Assembly (NCBI GenBank): GCA_964418325.1
Contig: CAYQLC010000010.1
Location: 1-51,803, forward strand
Direction of reading: 5' to 3'
Length of the DNA: 51,803 nt
Source of the DNA: IMCC26077 sp964418325
GTDB taxonomy: Bacteria > Actinomycetota > Actinomycetes > Nanopelagicales > Nanopelagicaceae
The notes under the pieces are model-generated. The model had not been told where the DNA came from, did not search any database, and saw only the letters and a list, made by a program, of their open reading frames with translations. Below are positions 1-9,669 of this stretch, one piece after another (position 1 is the first letter of the stretch; the number at the start of each line of letters is the position of its first letter). Made by a program: the position numbers and the translations under genes.

Positions 1-31
1 GCCATAATCGTCGCGTTGGCGAACGACCAAT

Positions 32-1894
32 TTATTTCTTGGCTTTAGCCTTATCGGCTTCGTCACTCGTTGATAACGCGGCAATGAATGCCTCTTGAGG
101 AACCTCAACACGGCCAACCATCTTCATTCGCTTCTTACCTTCCTTTTGTTTCTCAAGGAGTTTGCGCTTACGAGTGATATCACCGCCGTAGCATTTTGCA
201 AGAACATCTTTTCGAATCGCGCGAATGTTCTCGCGGGCGATGATTCGTGAACCAATCGCGGCTTGAATAGGGACTTCGAATTGTTGCCGAGGAATCAATT
301 CACGAAGCTTGCCGGTCATCATCACACCGTAGGCGTAAGCCTTTTCTTTGTGGATGACCGCGCTAAATGCATCAACTTTCTCGCCCTGCAACAAGATGTC
401 GACTTTCACCAAATCTCCAGCAGCTTCACCAATCGGCTCATAGTCCAGGGATGCATATCCTCGAGTACGTGACTTCAAGTTGTCGAAGAAATCAAAGACG
501 ATTTCTCCAAGTGGCAAGGTGTAGCGAATCTCCACCCGATCCTCAGAGAGGTAATCCATGCCCTGCAGAATTCCGCGGCGCCCTTGGCATAGCTCCATAA
601 TCGATCCTATAAATTCACTTGGCGCAAGGATGGTTGCGCGCACGATTGGTTCGCGCACCTCTGCAATTTTTCCATCGGGAAACTCACTTGGATTAGTCAC
701 CTCTACTTCGCCACCATCCTCCAAAGTCAGGTGATAGACCACGTTTGGCGCTGTTGAAATAAGTGAGAGATTTGCTTCACGCTCTAAACGTTCCCGAACA
801 ATCTCCATATGTAGCAACCCTAAGAAGCCGCACCGGAATCCAAAGCCAAGTGCCGCCGAAGTCTCGGGCTCGAATACCAATGCAGCATCATTAAGTTGCA
901 ACTTCTCTAAGGCTTCGCGAAGCGTTGGATATTCAGAGGCATCGAGTGGATAGAGTCCAGAGAAGACCATCGGAATCGGGTCTTTATAGCCGGCGAGCGC
1001 AGTTTGCGTCGGCTTATTCGCCGTAGTGACGGTATCGCCCACACGCGACTGACGAACATCCTTCACACCAGTAATCAAGTAACCCACCTCGCCCACTCCC
1101 AATCCCTTACTCGGAATCGGTTCAGGCGAAATGACACCCACCTCTAACATCTCGTGCTTTACTCCAGTAGAAAACATTTGGATTTGATCATGATCGCGCA
1201 GGCGACCGTCAACGACGCGAACGTAGGTGACGACTCCGCGATAGACGTCGTAAACAGAGTCAAAGATCAGCGCCCGAGCTGGCGCGTTCGCATCACCTTG
1301 TGGTGGAGGAATGCGTCGGACAATCTCATCAAGTAGGTGCTCTACTCCATCGCCAGTCTTGCCCGAAACCTTGATGCAATTACTCGGGTCGCAACCAATC
1401 AAGCGCGCTAATTCATCTGCGAATTTCTCAGGCTGCGCTGCCGGTAGATCAATTTTATTCAACACGGGAATGATGGTGAGATCATTTTCCATCGCAAGAT
1501 ACAAATTAGCTAACGTCTGCGCTTCGATTCCTTGTGCGCAATCCACGAGTAACAATGCGCCTTCGCAAGCAGCGAGCGAACGCGAGACTTCGTAGGTGAA
1601 ATCCACGTGGCCGGGAGTGTCAATCATGTTAAGGATGTAATCAGTTCCATCGGTGCGCCATGGCAAGCGAACTGCTTGCGATTTGATGGTGATGCCACGT
1701 TCGCGTTCGATATCCATTCGATCGAGATATTGCGCACGCATATTCCGCGCTTCGACAACGCCAGTAATTCCAAGCATTCGGTCAGCGAGGGTGGATTTGC
1801 CATGATCGATGTGGGCGATGATTGAAAAGTTACGAATGAGCGCAGGGTTGGTCTCAGCCGGTTGTGGGGCGCTACTTAATGGGATGGCAGGCAT
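32..1894 (-). CDS. lepA: Elongation factor 4 (LepA), back-translocating GTPase
   Basis: A ribosome-dependent translational GTPase that remodels stalled or mistranslocated ribosomes in the cytoplasm. The 620-aa length is normal for LepA with a short N-terminal extension. Visible G motifs are AHIDHGKST (res 27-35), DTPGH (92-96) and NKID (146-149). The C-terminus has the lysine-rich LepA-specific end (KRKLLEKQKEGKKRMK) that follows the CYGGDITRK motif. The ATG at 1894 has no clear Shine-Dalgarno. It lies 20 nt after rpsT, so it is probably co-transcribed with rpsT. The rpsT-lepA arrangement is usual in Actinobacteria. Confidence 0.97.
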   Translation of the reverse strand: MPAIPLSSAPQPAETNPALIRNFSIIAHIDHGKSTLADRMLGITGVVEARNMRAQYLDRMDIERERGITIKSQAVRLPWRTDGTDYILNMIDTPGHVDFTYEVSRSLAACEGALLLVDCAQGIEAQTLANLYLAMENDLTIIPVLNKIDLPAAQPEKFADELARLIGCDPSNCIKVSGKTGDGVEHLLDEIVRRIPPPQGDANAPARALIFDSVYDVYRGVVTYVRVVDGRLRDHDQIQMFSTGVKHEMLEVGVISPEPIPSKGLGVGEVGYLITGVKDVRQSRVGDTVTTANKPTQTALAGYKDPIPMVFSGLYPLDASEYPTLREALEKLQLNDAALVFEPETSAALGFGFRCGFLGLLHMEIVRERLEREANLSLISTAPNVVYHLTLEDGGEVEVTNPSEFPDGKIAEVREPIVRATILAPSEFIGSIMELCQGRRGILQGMDYLSEDRVEIRYTLPLGEIVFDFFDNLKSRTRGYASLDYEPIGEAAGDLVKVDILLQGEKVDAFSAVIHKEKAYAYGVMMTGKLRELIPRQQFEVPIQAAIGSRIIARENIRAIRKDVLAKCYGGDITRKRKLLEKQKEGKKRMKMVGRVEVPQEAFIAALSTSDEADKAKAKK

Positions 1895-1914
1895 TTATGC
1901 CGCACTGATTTTCG

Positions 1915-2187
1915 TTATCGGGCTGAAGCAGAGGATCCAGCAGCCTTAGCCATTGCTGACTTCTTGTTCGCTGCTTGGTTCTTGTGGATGACACCCTTGG
2001 AGACGGCTACGTCGAGGGCTCGTGAGGCGGCACGGAGCTCGTTGGTAACGGCGGCGGCATCGCCGGCGCTGACAGCATCACGGAAACGTCGGATTGCGGT
2101 CTTGAGCGAGGAGCGAACAGCTTTGTTGCGCTCTTGCGCCTTCGCGTTGGTCTTGATCCGCTTAATCTGCGACTTGATGTTTGCCAT
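1915..2187 (-). CDS. rpsT: 30S ribosomal protein S20
   Basis: A small basic protein of 90 aa that binds 16S rRNA in the 30S subunit. It begins MANIKSQIKRIKTNAK, the characteristic S20 N-terminus, is rich in Lys/Arg/Ala and is predicted to be almost wholly helical. It lies between holA (110 bp upstream) and lepA (20 bp downstream). The 110-bp gap upstream is the likely site of its own promoter, as expected for a ribosomal protein gene. I could not pick a convincing -10/-35 pair there. Confidence 0.97.
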   Translation of the reverse strand: MANIKSQIKRIKTNAKAQERNKAVRSSLKTAIRRFRDAVSAGDAAAVTNELRAASRALDVAVSKGVIHKNQAANKKSAMAKAAGSSASAR

Positions 2188-2298
2188 GTAGTTTCCGAAC
2201 CCCTTGATTTCTCTCCCTATTTGGGAGATTTACAGGGCAGGAGGGTATCAGCAGGGCGGTTACCGGCTCAAACTGGAGAGCAGCGCTCCCTTCTCTAG

Positions 2299-3234
2299 CT
2301 ATAGCGAGCGAGCGGCCGCTATCGCCATCAGCGCCTCTTCACAGGCGAATGCAGGGTCGCTGCCCCCGCCTTTGACTTGGCTATCGGCCCTGGCGATGGC
2401 ATTGATCGCATGGGTGATGCCAGCGCCGTTCCATCCGGCCAGTTGCCGCCTCGCCTTATCCACTTGCCAGGGAGCCATCCCGAGCGTTGGTGCAAGTTCT
2501 GCAGCGCGGGCAGAGCGTGGGGCCGAACCCACCTTCGCCAAAGTTCGCATGGATGAGGCAAGTGAATTAACAATGACAACGGGATCCACGCCAGTGTCTA
2601 AGGCTTGACGCAACGTGACCAGCGCTCGGCCAAGATCACTTTCCAAAATTGCATCAGCTACCGCGAAAGATGTGGTCTCAACTCGGCCGGCAAAAAGCGC
2701 ATTGACATCACGCACCTCGATTACGCCCGTGGTATCACTGAGTAGTTGATGAAGCGTACTGATCATCTCTCGGGAATCACTTCCAGAGGCATCGACAAGT
2801 GCGCGCGCAGCATCATTACTAATTTTTCGTCCACGGTCGAGAGCTTCTGATTTTACTAGCTCAATCTTCTCGCCATCTTTCTTGATTGCCTCACATGCAA
2901 TCACGCTTACTTTTGCCTTCTTTAATTTCTCAATAAACGCTTTCCCTTTGACGCCACCCGGATGCACTAAGACAAGAGTGATATCGGTGGGTGGATCGGA
3001 GAGATAACGAAGGATCTCCTCCTGGGCTTCCTCAGGAATATCTTGCAATTCACGAAGTACAACCAGGCGCTCTTGTCCAAAGAGAGATGGTGCGGTCTCA
3101 TTAGAAAAATCTCCAGGCTCAAGCTCACTACCATCGAGAGTTACTTTTTCAGCACCAAGAGATTCGCTCTCTATTTTGCGAAGAGCGCGATCTGCAAGTA
3201 CCTCTTCACTCCCAAAGAGCAGGTAACTTTTCAT
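2299..3234 (-). CDS. holA: DNA polymerase III subunit delta
   Basis: The clamp-loader delta subunit, which opens the beta sliding clamp during replication. The product is 311 aa, close to the usual 310-340 aa. It starts MKSYLLFGSEEVLADRAL, the diverged AAA+-like N-terminal domain typical of actinobacterial HolA. The C-terminal helical collar follows (APTLGMAPWQVDKARRQ and similar). A GTG sits one codon before the chosen ATG, but the AGGGGG Shine-Dalgarno is 4 nt from the ATG and only 1 nt from the GTG, so the ATG is preferred. It follows comEC by about 12 nt, so it is likely one transcript with comEA-comEC. Confidence 0.93.
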   Translation of the reverse strand: MKSYLLFGSEEVLADRALRKIESESLGAEKVTLDGSELEPGDFSNETAPSLFGQERLVVLRELQDIPEEAQEEILRYLSDPPTDITLVLVHPGGVKGKAFIEKLKKAKVSVIACEAIKKDGEKIELVKSEALDRGRKISNDAARALVDASGSDSREMISTLHQLLSDTTGVIEVRDVNALFAGRVETTSFAVADAILESDLGRALVTLRQALDTGVDPVVIVNSLASSMRTLAKVGSAPRSARAAELAPTLGMAPWQVDKARRQLAGWNGAGITHAINAIARADSQVKGGGSDPAFACEEALMAIAAARSL

Positions 3235-3246
3235 CACACCCCCTAT

Positions 3247-5541
3247 TTATTGAGCCCACAGCGTTGGTGGCGCAGCCACGACGATGAGATTACCTTCCCG
3301 CTTTGCTAAAGCAAGGCTCCGATCTCGATCGGTGCGGTACACGGCGCCATATTTGCCATATAACTCCAACGCAGACTGGCTCGGGTGGCCGTAAGGATTA
3401 TCTTCTCCGACGCTAAAGAGAGTCACCCGCGGTCGCAGCAGCGCTAGCAATTCAGGCACCTGCACCGCAGATCCATGATGAATACCTTTGACAACATCGA
3501 TAGCTGTGCGGTCCCAGAGAGGACTCGGTGGCTTTCGGCGCATTGAGGTAAGAGCGCGGGCTTGACCCTCGAGCTCCAGATCTCCAGCAGCAAAGAGCGT
3601 GATTCCACCGATGTTCGCCAGGATCGAGACGCTCGAATCATTAGCTGATGAATGTTCTGCTACGGCAATGACTTCGATCGTGACATCAGATTCCACAAAC
3701 CTTGCACCCATCCGCGGCGCAGTGGTCGGAATCGCACGCAAGAGTGCAAATGCCTCTTCGGCCTCAGTGGATGGGTCCTGGGTAGGTGAGACCCACACCG
3801 CATCAACCGTTCTCCCGTTTAACACTCCAGATAGCCCCGCGACGTGATCTGCATGAAAGTGCGTCAAGATAAGAAGTTCGATGTGCTGTACATCTAACAG
3901 CCGCAAGCATCGATTGATGGCACTTTCCTCTGGCCCGACATCAATGACAATCGCACTCTTCTTATTTGTCTGAATGATTAACCCATCTCCCTGACCGACA
4001 TCGCATTGAAAAATTCGCCAATCTCGTGGAATCCATGAATGAGCAAAAGGTTTAAAGGTCAAAATAATTTGGCCGAACAACGCGATAGCGGGAATCAAAA
4101 TGAATAGCGGTCTCCTACTCTTAAATATCCAGACTCCAAGACCGATGGCGCCCAGGATTGCTAGCGAGCCAATCCACGATTGCGGCCACTTCAATGCAGC
4201 AAAGGGCAATGAAGATAATGTGCGCGCGACCAGGGTAATCCACAGTGCAAATGGAGTAATTATCCATCCGATAATCGAACCAATAGTGATACTCAACGGT
4301 GCGATAACCATCAGCATCACACCACAGGAGGTAATGACGGCAATCACCGGTGCGACGAGGAGATTAGCAGCAATCGAAATCAGGCTAAGTTCTCCAGAGA
4401 GCAAGACAACGATTGGCAGGCAGAAAACGGTTGCGGCAATCGGAATTGCAAGCGCCTCTGCGAGCAAGTCAGGCAAACCGCGATCTTCCAACTTCCGCTC
4501 AATAACGGGTGCAAGGAAGAGCAATCCCGCAGTGGCAAATACCGACAGCGCAAATCCAGCATCGCGGACGTAGAAAGGATTTATCAAAAGGAGAAGCGAG
4601 ATTGCGGTGGCGAGTGCAGGTATCGGCGAGGCGCGCAGACCTTGTGACTTTGCAAAAAGTAGGACTCCGGTCATCACGGCGGCGCGCAGTACTGAGGAAC
4701 TTGGTCGAACAAGAAAGATAAATACAAGAAGGAAGAGCCCGATACCAATCCACAAGGTTCGACCTCGGATTCGCATTCTGCGACCAATAGCCAGCAGGAG
4801 CGCCGCGACAATGGCGAAGTTTGCACCACTGACTGCAGTGAGATGAGTGAGTCCACTTCGACGCATCGCCGAGGCGAGCTCCCCGTCTTGCCCGGATCTA
4901 TCTCCGATTACCAAACCTGGAATCAAGGCGCGTGCATCGCGAGGAAGTTTTGTTAGGGAACTCTTGATATCTGAGCGGATCGAGCTGGTCCACTGCCAAA
5001 TCCAGGAAGCGTCATCGACGCGACGAATACCGCCAACTTGGGTTAAGGATCCAGCAACTGTCGCATAACCTGGTAACAACGCAACCCTGCCAAGTAAGGC
5101 GACTCGCTCTCCAGGAATCAATGATCGCAATTCTCGATCCCCGTAAAGCAAGAGCGGAACGCTGATAGCGCTGCCATCCACCTCCCGACTGCGCACCTCA
5201 ACTACATAACGGCCATTCTGACGAAAATCTCCTCGCACCCGCCCAGGTAGCTCTCGAACATCGCTACTCAATCTGACCTCAACGCTAACAACTTGACCTA
5301 ATCGCTTAGTGAAAAAATCTCTTTGGAGAGCGCTCTGGTGAAGCGCAAGCATCAATGCACCAACTAATGCAGCAAGAAGAAAGGTGGCGACTAACTTACG
5401 TCGAAAAAACCAAATTGCCAGCAGGAGTGCAAGCATCATTAACGCTTCTACACCACGACTGATACCAAAGAGTAGAGATTGCGCGAATGCACCAAACCAG
5501 ATACCTACCGCTGGAAGGAGAAGGCGAAAATCTTGCTTCAC
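3247..5541 (-). CDS. comEC: ComEC/Rec2 family DNA-uptake channel protein
   Basis: An inner-membrane channel that brings single-stranded DNA into the cytoplasm during transformation. The 764 aa show the full three-part layout: N-terminal membrane helices with an OB-like DUF4131 region (about 1-170), a multi-pass Competence domain (about 200-480), and a C-terminal metallo-beta-lactamase-like domain with the LTHFHADH metal motif near residue 560. All metal-binding residues of that motif are present, so the nuclease-like domain looks intact. Its start overlaps the comEA stop by 4 nt (ATGA), which indicates translational coupling. An intact comEA-comEC pair suggests DNA uptake ability, but no pilus or DprA genes are in view. 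Confidence 0.94.
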   Translation of the reverse strand: MKQDFRLLLPAVGIWFGAFAQSLLFGISRGVEALMMLALLLAIWFFRRKLVATFLLAALVGALMLALHQSALQRDFFTKRLGQVVSVEVRLSSDVRELPGRVRGDFRQNGRYVVEVRSREVDGSAISVPLLLYGDRELRSLIPGERVALLGRVALLPGYATVAGSLTQVGGIRRVDDASWIWQWTSSIRSDIKSSLTKLPRDARALIPGLVIGDRSGQDGELASAMRRSGLTHLTAVSGANFAIVAALLLAIGRRMRIRGRTLWIGIGLFLLVFIFLVRPSSSVLRAAVMTGVLLFAKSQGLRASPIPALATAISLLLLINPFYVRDAGFALSVFATAGLLFLAPVIERKLEDRGLPDLLAEALAIPIAATVFCLPIVVLLSGELSLISIAANLLVAPVIAVITSCGVMLMVIAPLSITIGSIIGWIITPFALWITLVARTLSSLPFAALKWPQSWIGSLAILGAIGLGVWIFKSRRPLFILIPAIALFGQIILTFKPFAHSWIPRDWRIFQCDVGQGDGLIIQTNKKSAIVIDVGPEESAINRCLRLLDVQHIELLILTHFHADHVAGLSGVLNGRTVDAVWVSPTQDPSTEAEEAFALLRAIPTTAPRMGARFVESDVTIEVIAVAEHSSANDSSVSILANIGGITLFAAGDLELEGQARALTSMRRKPPSPLWDRTAIDVVKGIHHGSAVQVPELLALLRPRVTLFSVGEDNPYGHPSQSALELYGKYGAVYRTDRDRSLALAKREGNLIVVAAPPTLWAQ

Positions 5542-6239
5542 ACAGTGACGAAACTCTGTAATTCACCAAACTTTGCTGGCCCGATTCCGGAGACTTTTCG
5601 TAATTCATCGACTTTGGTGAAATTTCCATGTGCTAGTCGGTATTCGATGATCCGCTTAGCTAAGACCGGCCCTACACCTGGCAAGCCATCTAGTTCGCTT
5701 GCAGTAGCGCGATTGAGATTGAGTTTTCCGCCCGCCCCGTTGGAAGTTATTGAACTCGCAGTGTCGCCAACTGTGAATCCCTGCACCTCCTCTGAAACAT
5801 AGAGCTGTTCACCGTCCTCGAGAAATCGAGCCAGGTTTACCGAAGCGCTGCTTACTCCCTTGCGGATGCCACCGGCAGCCTTTATTGCATCACCTACTCG
5901 GGAACCAAGCGGCAATTGATAGAGGCCTGGCTTGGCAACCTCTCCCTGCACATCGATAACCAACTGTGCACTACTTTCCACTGCACTCTCAGAGCTTTCG
6001 GATGCTACTGGAATGAGGTCAGCGCTTGGACGGGCCTGGGTGGCGAATAAGAACAGAGCTGAAGTCGCCAGAGCGATAAAAGCAATCACAACAAGAGCCT
6101 TTTTTTGAACGCCCGAGAGGGCTACCTGCACACCTGATAAACCAGGAAGTTGAGTAAAAGAGGTGAACTTTCGTAAGACAGATTTCGAATGCGAGTGGTC
6201 AGCGATTCGTTCAATAATTTGTGAATCAATGGGATGCAT
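5538..6239 (-). CDS. comEA: ComEA family DNA-binding competence protein
   Basis: A membrane-anchored double-stranded-DNA receptor that hands DNA to ComEC. The 233 aa comprise a cytoplasmic N-terminus, one membrane helix (about res 47-66), an SLBB domain (about 92-150) and paired helix-hairpin-helix motifs (about 172-233: LNLNRATASELDGLPGVGP, then KVSGIGPAKF). The ATG lies exactly 6 nt after a TATTCT box on the minus strand with no Shine-Dalgarno, so the mRNA is probably leaderless. It is first in a comEA-comEC-holA operon. Confidence 0.93.
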   Translation of the reverse strand: MHPIDSQIIERIADHSHSKSVLRKFTSFTQLPGLSGVQVALSGVQKKALVVIAFIALATSALFLFATQARPSADLIPVASESSESAVESSAQLVIDVQGEVAKPGLYQLPLGSRVGDAIKAAGGIRKGVSSASVNLARFLEDGEQLYVSEEVQGFTVGDTASSITSNGAGGKLNLNRATASELDGLPGVGPVLAKRIIEYRLAHGNFTKVDELRKVSGIGPAKFGELQSFVTV

Positions 6240-6245
6240 TCACAG

Positions 6246-6251
6246 AGAATA
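6246..6251 (-). promoter_or_regulatory. -10 box of a leaderless comEA transcript
   Basis: TATTCT on the minus strand fits TANNNT. Six nucleotides separate it from the comEA ATG, which puts +1 on the A of the start codon. There is no clear -35 and no Shine-Dalgarno. The same geometry occurs at fabD, ppx and the XRE regulator in this window. Confidence 0.55.
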
Positions 6252-6314
6252 AGAAGTGCCGGTCAGATGCCCTATGCAGATTGAGTGTGATTGTGAATAT
6301 CGTGATTTACAGAT

Positions 6315-7166
6315 TCAGATACGTGGCGAAATGACTACTGCAATCGCACCAGGACCAACATGTGTTCCCACCACGGCGCCGACTTCCGTAATCACAACCT
6401 GCCCGACGCCAGAGAGAACTGACCGCAAGTTTGTCGCAAACTTTTCTGCTAAATCCCCTGCCCCAAGATGATGAACCGCAACATCAACGGCACGATTCTT
6501 GGTCGCCTCCAACGCCATCTCCTCAAGCCGCTTAATTGCACCTGCTTGAGTTCGAACCCGCTCTTGGGCAACTACGTGACCATCTTCAACGGTGAGAATC
6601 GGCTTGATGGCTAACGCAGTCGCCAGTAATGAAGAGCCACGGCTGATTCGTCCACTGCGACGAAGATTCTCAAGTTTTGCCACTGAAAAGAAGATGCTGG
6701 TTGCGGCAATTCGTCTTTTGGCGATCTCGGCAACTTCAATTCCACTCATACCCTCATCTGCTGCCAACGCCGCCGCGATAACGCCGTACCCCATCGCCAT
6801 TCCCACGGTGCGAGAATCGATAACGTGAACTGGAATAGAAGCGCTTTTGGCAGCAAGTTCTGCAGCTGCACTCGTTCCAGACATTGATGAAGAAATGTGA
6901 ATACTCACGATTTCCATCGCGCCCGCTTTGGCTAATTTCTCATATAGTGATGCAAAGCGTTCTGGGCTTGGCCGAGAAGTAGTCGCTAATTCGCCACGGC
7001 GAAGCGCTTCGAGAACCTCTATTGCACTGGGATCGGCTTCATCGTAAACAGAATTGTTCCACTGCACATTCAAGGGAACGACAGAGATACCTAGTTTCTT
7101 TGCGGTCTCTGCAGGTATGTAGGCGGTGGAGTCGGTAACTACTGCTACCTGTGCCATCGACATCAC
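6315..7166 (-). CDS. degV: DegV family fatty-acid-binding protein
   Basis: A DegV-fold protein that binds fatty acids and, in Firmicutes, presents them to fatty-acid kinase FakA. The 283-aa length is normal. It opens with VAVVTDSTAYIP, the family signature. The central SSMSGTSAAAELA and IDSRTVGMAMG segments line the fatty-acid pocket in known members. The start overlaps the leuS stop by 4 nt (ATGA), so it is translated from the leuS mRNA. No fakA is in view, so its partner is unknown; the link to lipid metabolism comes from the family only. Confidence 0.9.
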   Translation of the reverse strand: MMSMAQVAVVTDSTAYIPAETAKKLGISVVPLNVQWNNSVYDEADPSAIEVLEALRRGELATTSRPSPERFASLYEKLAKAGAMEIVSIHISSSMSGTSAAAELAAKSASIPVHVIDSRTVGMAMGYGVIAAALAADEGMSGIEVAEIAKRRIAATSIFFSVAKLENLRRSGRISRGSSLLATALAIKPILTVEDGHVVAQERVRTQAGAIKRLEEMALEATKNRAVDVAVHHLGAGDLAEKFATNLRSVLSGVGQVVITEVGAVVGTHVGPGAIAVVISPRI

Positions 7167-9637
7167 CCCTGAATAACTATATTGACAAGCTTCGGAGCGC
7201 GCGCGATGACTTTGAGAACGTTTTTGCCGGTCAGCGCCTCGCGAACGAGCGGATCTGCCAACGCCAACTCTTCGAACTGTCCATCAGTGATCTCAGGATC
7301 AACCTCGATCCGAGTCTTTATCTTTCCATTTATCTGTACTACTGCAGTGACGCTCTCGGCTTTTACAAGTGTCGGATCTATTGACGGCCAACCTGCAAGT
7401 GCAACGCTTGGCTTATGTCCAAGTCGCTCCCACATCTCTTCAGCAGTAAACGGCGCAACGAGTGAGAGCATGATGGCGACTGCTTCAGCTGCTTCGCGCA
7501 CTGCTGGATCGGCAGGACCGCATCCACTATCAATTGCCTTACGAGTGGCGTTGACCAACTCCATCATTCGCGCAACGGCAACATTGAATCTAAAGGACTC
7601 GACGGCAAATGCACCATCGTGCAGCGCCTTATGGGTCACACGGCGAAGTGAGATATCACCCGTACTGAAATCAACACCTGGTGCAGAAGTAACATCGCCA
7701 GCTAGTCGCCAGGCTCTCGAGAGAAATTTCACCGAGCCAGAAGGTGATACATCGGCCCAATCAACATCATCTTCTGGTGGTCCAGCAAAAACCATCGTCA
7801 ATCGAATGGCATCCACACCATGTACCGCTAATTCATCAGAAAGCCGAACAAGATTTCCTCGGCTCTTACTCATCGCTGATCCATCCATCACTACCATGCC
7901 TTGATTGAGCAAGCGAGTGAAGGGCTCGGTGAAATCAAGTAATCCCATATCGTGTAGCGCTTTAGTAAAGAAGCGGCTGTAGAGCAGATGCAAGATTGCA
8001 TGAGTGACGCCACCTACATATTGATCAACTGGAAGCCACGTCTTCACATCCTCATCATTGAAAGCGCGAGCGCTCTCATTTGGGCTGGCATAACGTAAGA
8101 AGTACCAGGAAGAATCAACGAAGGTATCCATGGTGTCAGCATCGCGTTGCGCGGGACTTCCACAGCGAGGGCAGGCAACATTGATCCAATCGGTGGCTGC
8201 GCCGAGCGGTGACTTTCCTTTGGGAGAGAGATCAAGAGATCCTGCTGGTGGAAGTTTGACTGGAAGTTCGCTCTCCGGAACAGGAACTTCACCGCAGCGT
8301 TCGCAATGCACGATCGGAATCGGAGTTCCCCAGTATCGCTGCCGAGAGATCAACCAATCGCGCAGGCGATAATTTCGTGCACTCTCTCCCAAGCCATCTT
8401 TTTCAAGTTGTTTGATGATTGTGGAGATAGCCACATCTTTGCTCAAGCCATTAAGTGGCCCAGAGTTGATAAGCGTGCCATCACCACTTGTTGCGACACC
8501 AGTCGTAGCTGGATCCTCTTCGTTGGTTTCCACCACGACGCGCACTGGCAATTTCATCGCAAGAGCGAAATCCAAATCCCGTTGATCATGCGCAGGCACT
8601 GCCATGATCGCTCCGGTGCCATAGTCCGCTAATACATAATCACTGGCCCAAATCGGTAACCTTTCGCCATTGACTGGGTTGATGGCATATCGCTCCAAGA
8701 AGATTCCTGTTTTTGGACGATCGGTAGCCAAGCGATCGATATCACTTGCGGATTTAACACTCTCTAGATAGTCATGGAACTTATTCGCTACTTCTGGGGT
8801 GCTCGATGTTGCTAGCTCCTGCGCAAGCGCGCTATCAGCTGCGACAACGAAGAATGTCGCCCCAAAGAGCGTGTCTGGGCGTGTGGTGTAGATGGTTACT
8901 GGTGCGCTGCGACCCTCGATAACAAATTGCACATTAGCTCCGGAGGAACGGCCGATCCAATTGCGCTGCATAGTAAGCACCTTCTCAGGCCACTTACCTT
9001 CGAGCTGCTCCATGTCATCTAAAAGTCGATCCGCATAGTCGGTAATTTTGAAGTACCACTGATTGAGCTTCTTCTTCGTGACTTGGGCATCACAACGCTC
9101 ACATAAGCCCGCAACAACTTGTTCGTTCGCTAGGACGGTTTGGCAACTTGGACACCAATTGACTGCAGAATCTTTACGGTACGCCAAACCCTTCTCATAG
9201 AGTTTAAGAAAGATCCACTGATTCCACTTGTAATACTCAGGATCGCATGTATTAAACACTCGATCCCAATCAAAGGAACATGCATAACGTCGCATCGAAG
9301 CTTTCTGCACGGCGATGTTCTCGTAAGTCCATACTGCCGGATCCACACCACGCTTGATTGCCGCATTTTCTGCCGGTAAACCAAATGCGTCCCAGCCGAT
9401 TGGGTGCATGACATTGAAACCTTTTTGGACCCAATAACGAGCTATGACATCCCCGAGCGCATAGGCCTCGGCATGACCCATATGTAAATCACCAGAAGGA
9501 TAAGGAAACATATCCAGGACATATTTCTTCGGGCGTTTATCATTAATTCGCCCAGATCGAAACGGCGCTATCTCATCCCAAATTGGTAGCCACTTCTCCT
9601 GTACTGCCTGGATATCGTAGGTATCGCGCTCCTGCAT
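7163..9637 (-). CDS. leuS: Leucyl-tRNA synthetase
   Basis: Charges tRNA-Leu with leucine in the cytoplasm. The 824 aa show the HMGH form of the HIGH motif (52-55), a zinc module (CPSC...CERC, about 157-180), a CP1 editing domain (about 223-420, with the TTRPDTLFGATF motif), a second CxxC pair (CERCGE / CPRCGS) and the KMSKS-equivalent AMSKS near residue 588. The first Lys of KMSKS is Ala here but the second Lys is kept. The C-terminal anticodon-binding domain ends with the usual ...GKIKTRIEV... segment. It lies just upstream of degV and overlaps it. Confidence 0.98.
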   Translation of the reverse strand: MQERDTYDIQAVQEKWLPIWDEIAPFRSGRINDKRPKKYVLDMFPYPSGDLHMGHAEAYALGDVIARYWVQKGFNVMHPIGWDAFGLPAENAAIKRGVDPAVWTYENIAVQKASMRRYACSFDWDRVFNTCDPEYYKWNQWIFLKLYEKGLAYRKDSAVNWCPSCQTVLANEQVVAGLCERCDAQVTKKKLNQWYFKITDYADRLLDDMEQLEGKWPEKVLTMQRNWIGRSSGANVQFVIEGRSAPVTIYTTRPDTLFGATFFVVAADSALAQELATSSTPEVANKFHDYLESVKSASDIDRLATDRPKTGIFLERYAINPVNGERLPIWASDYVLADYGTGAIMAVPAHDQRDLDFALAMKLPVRVVVETNEEDPATTGVATSGDGTLINSGPLNGLSKDVAISTIIKQLEKDGLGESARNYRLRDWLISRQRYWGTPIPIVHCERCGEVPVPESELPVKLPPAGSLDLSPKGKSPLGAATDWINVACPRCGSPAQRDADTMDTFVDSSWYFLRYASPNESARAFNDEDVKTWLPVDQYVGGVTHAILHLLYSRFFTKALHDMGLLDFTEPFTRLLNQGMVVMDGSAMSKSRGNLVRLSDELAVHGVDAIRLTMVFAGPPEDDVDWADVSPSGSVKFLSRAWRLAGDVTSAPGVDFSTGDISLRRVTHKALHDGAFAVESFRFNVAVARMMELVNATRKAIDSGCGPADPAVREAAEAVAIMLSLVAPFTAEEMWERLGHKPSVALAGWPSIDPTLVKAESVTAVVQINGKIKTRIEVDPEITDGQFEELALADPLVREALTGKNVLKVIARAPKLVNIVIQG

Positions 9638-9669
9638 GCTGCTAAGGGTACCGGTTACTTAGTCGCGAA

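Noticed and set aside
7163..9637. AMSKS in place of KMSKS in LeuRS as a sign of a decayed enzyme
   Set aside because: The catalytically important second Lys remains, all domains are intact, and the gene is a single copy in a housekeeping operon.
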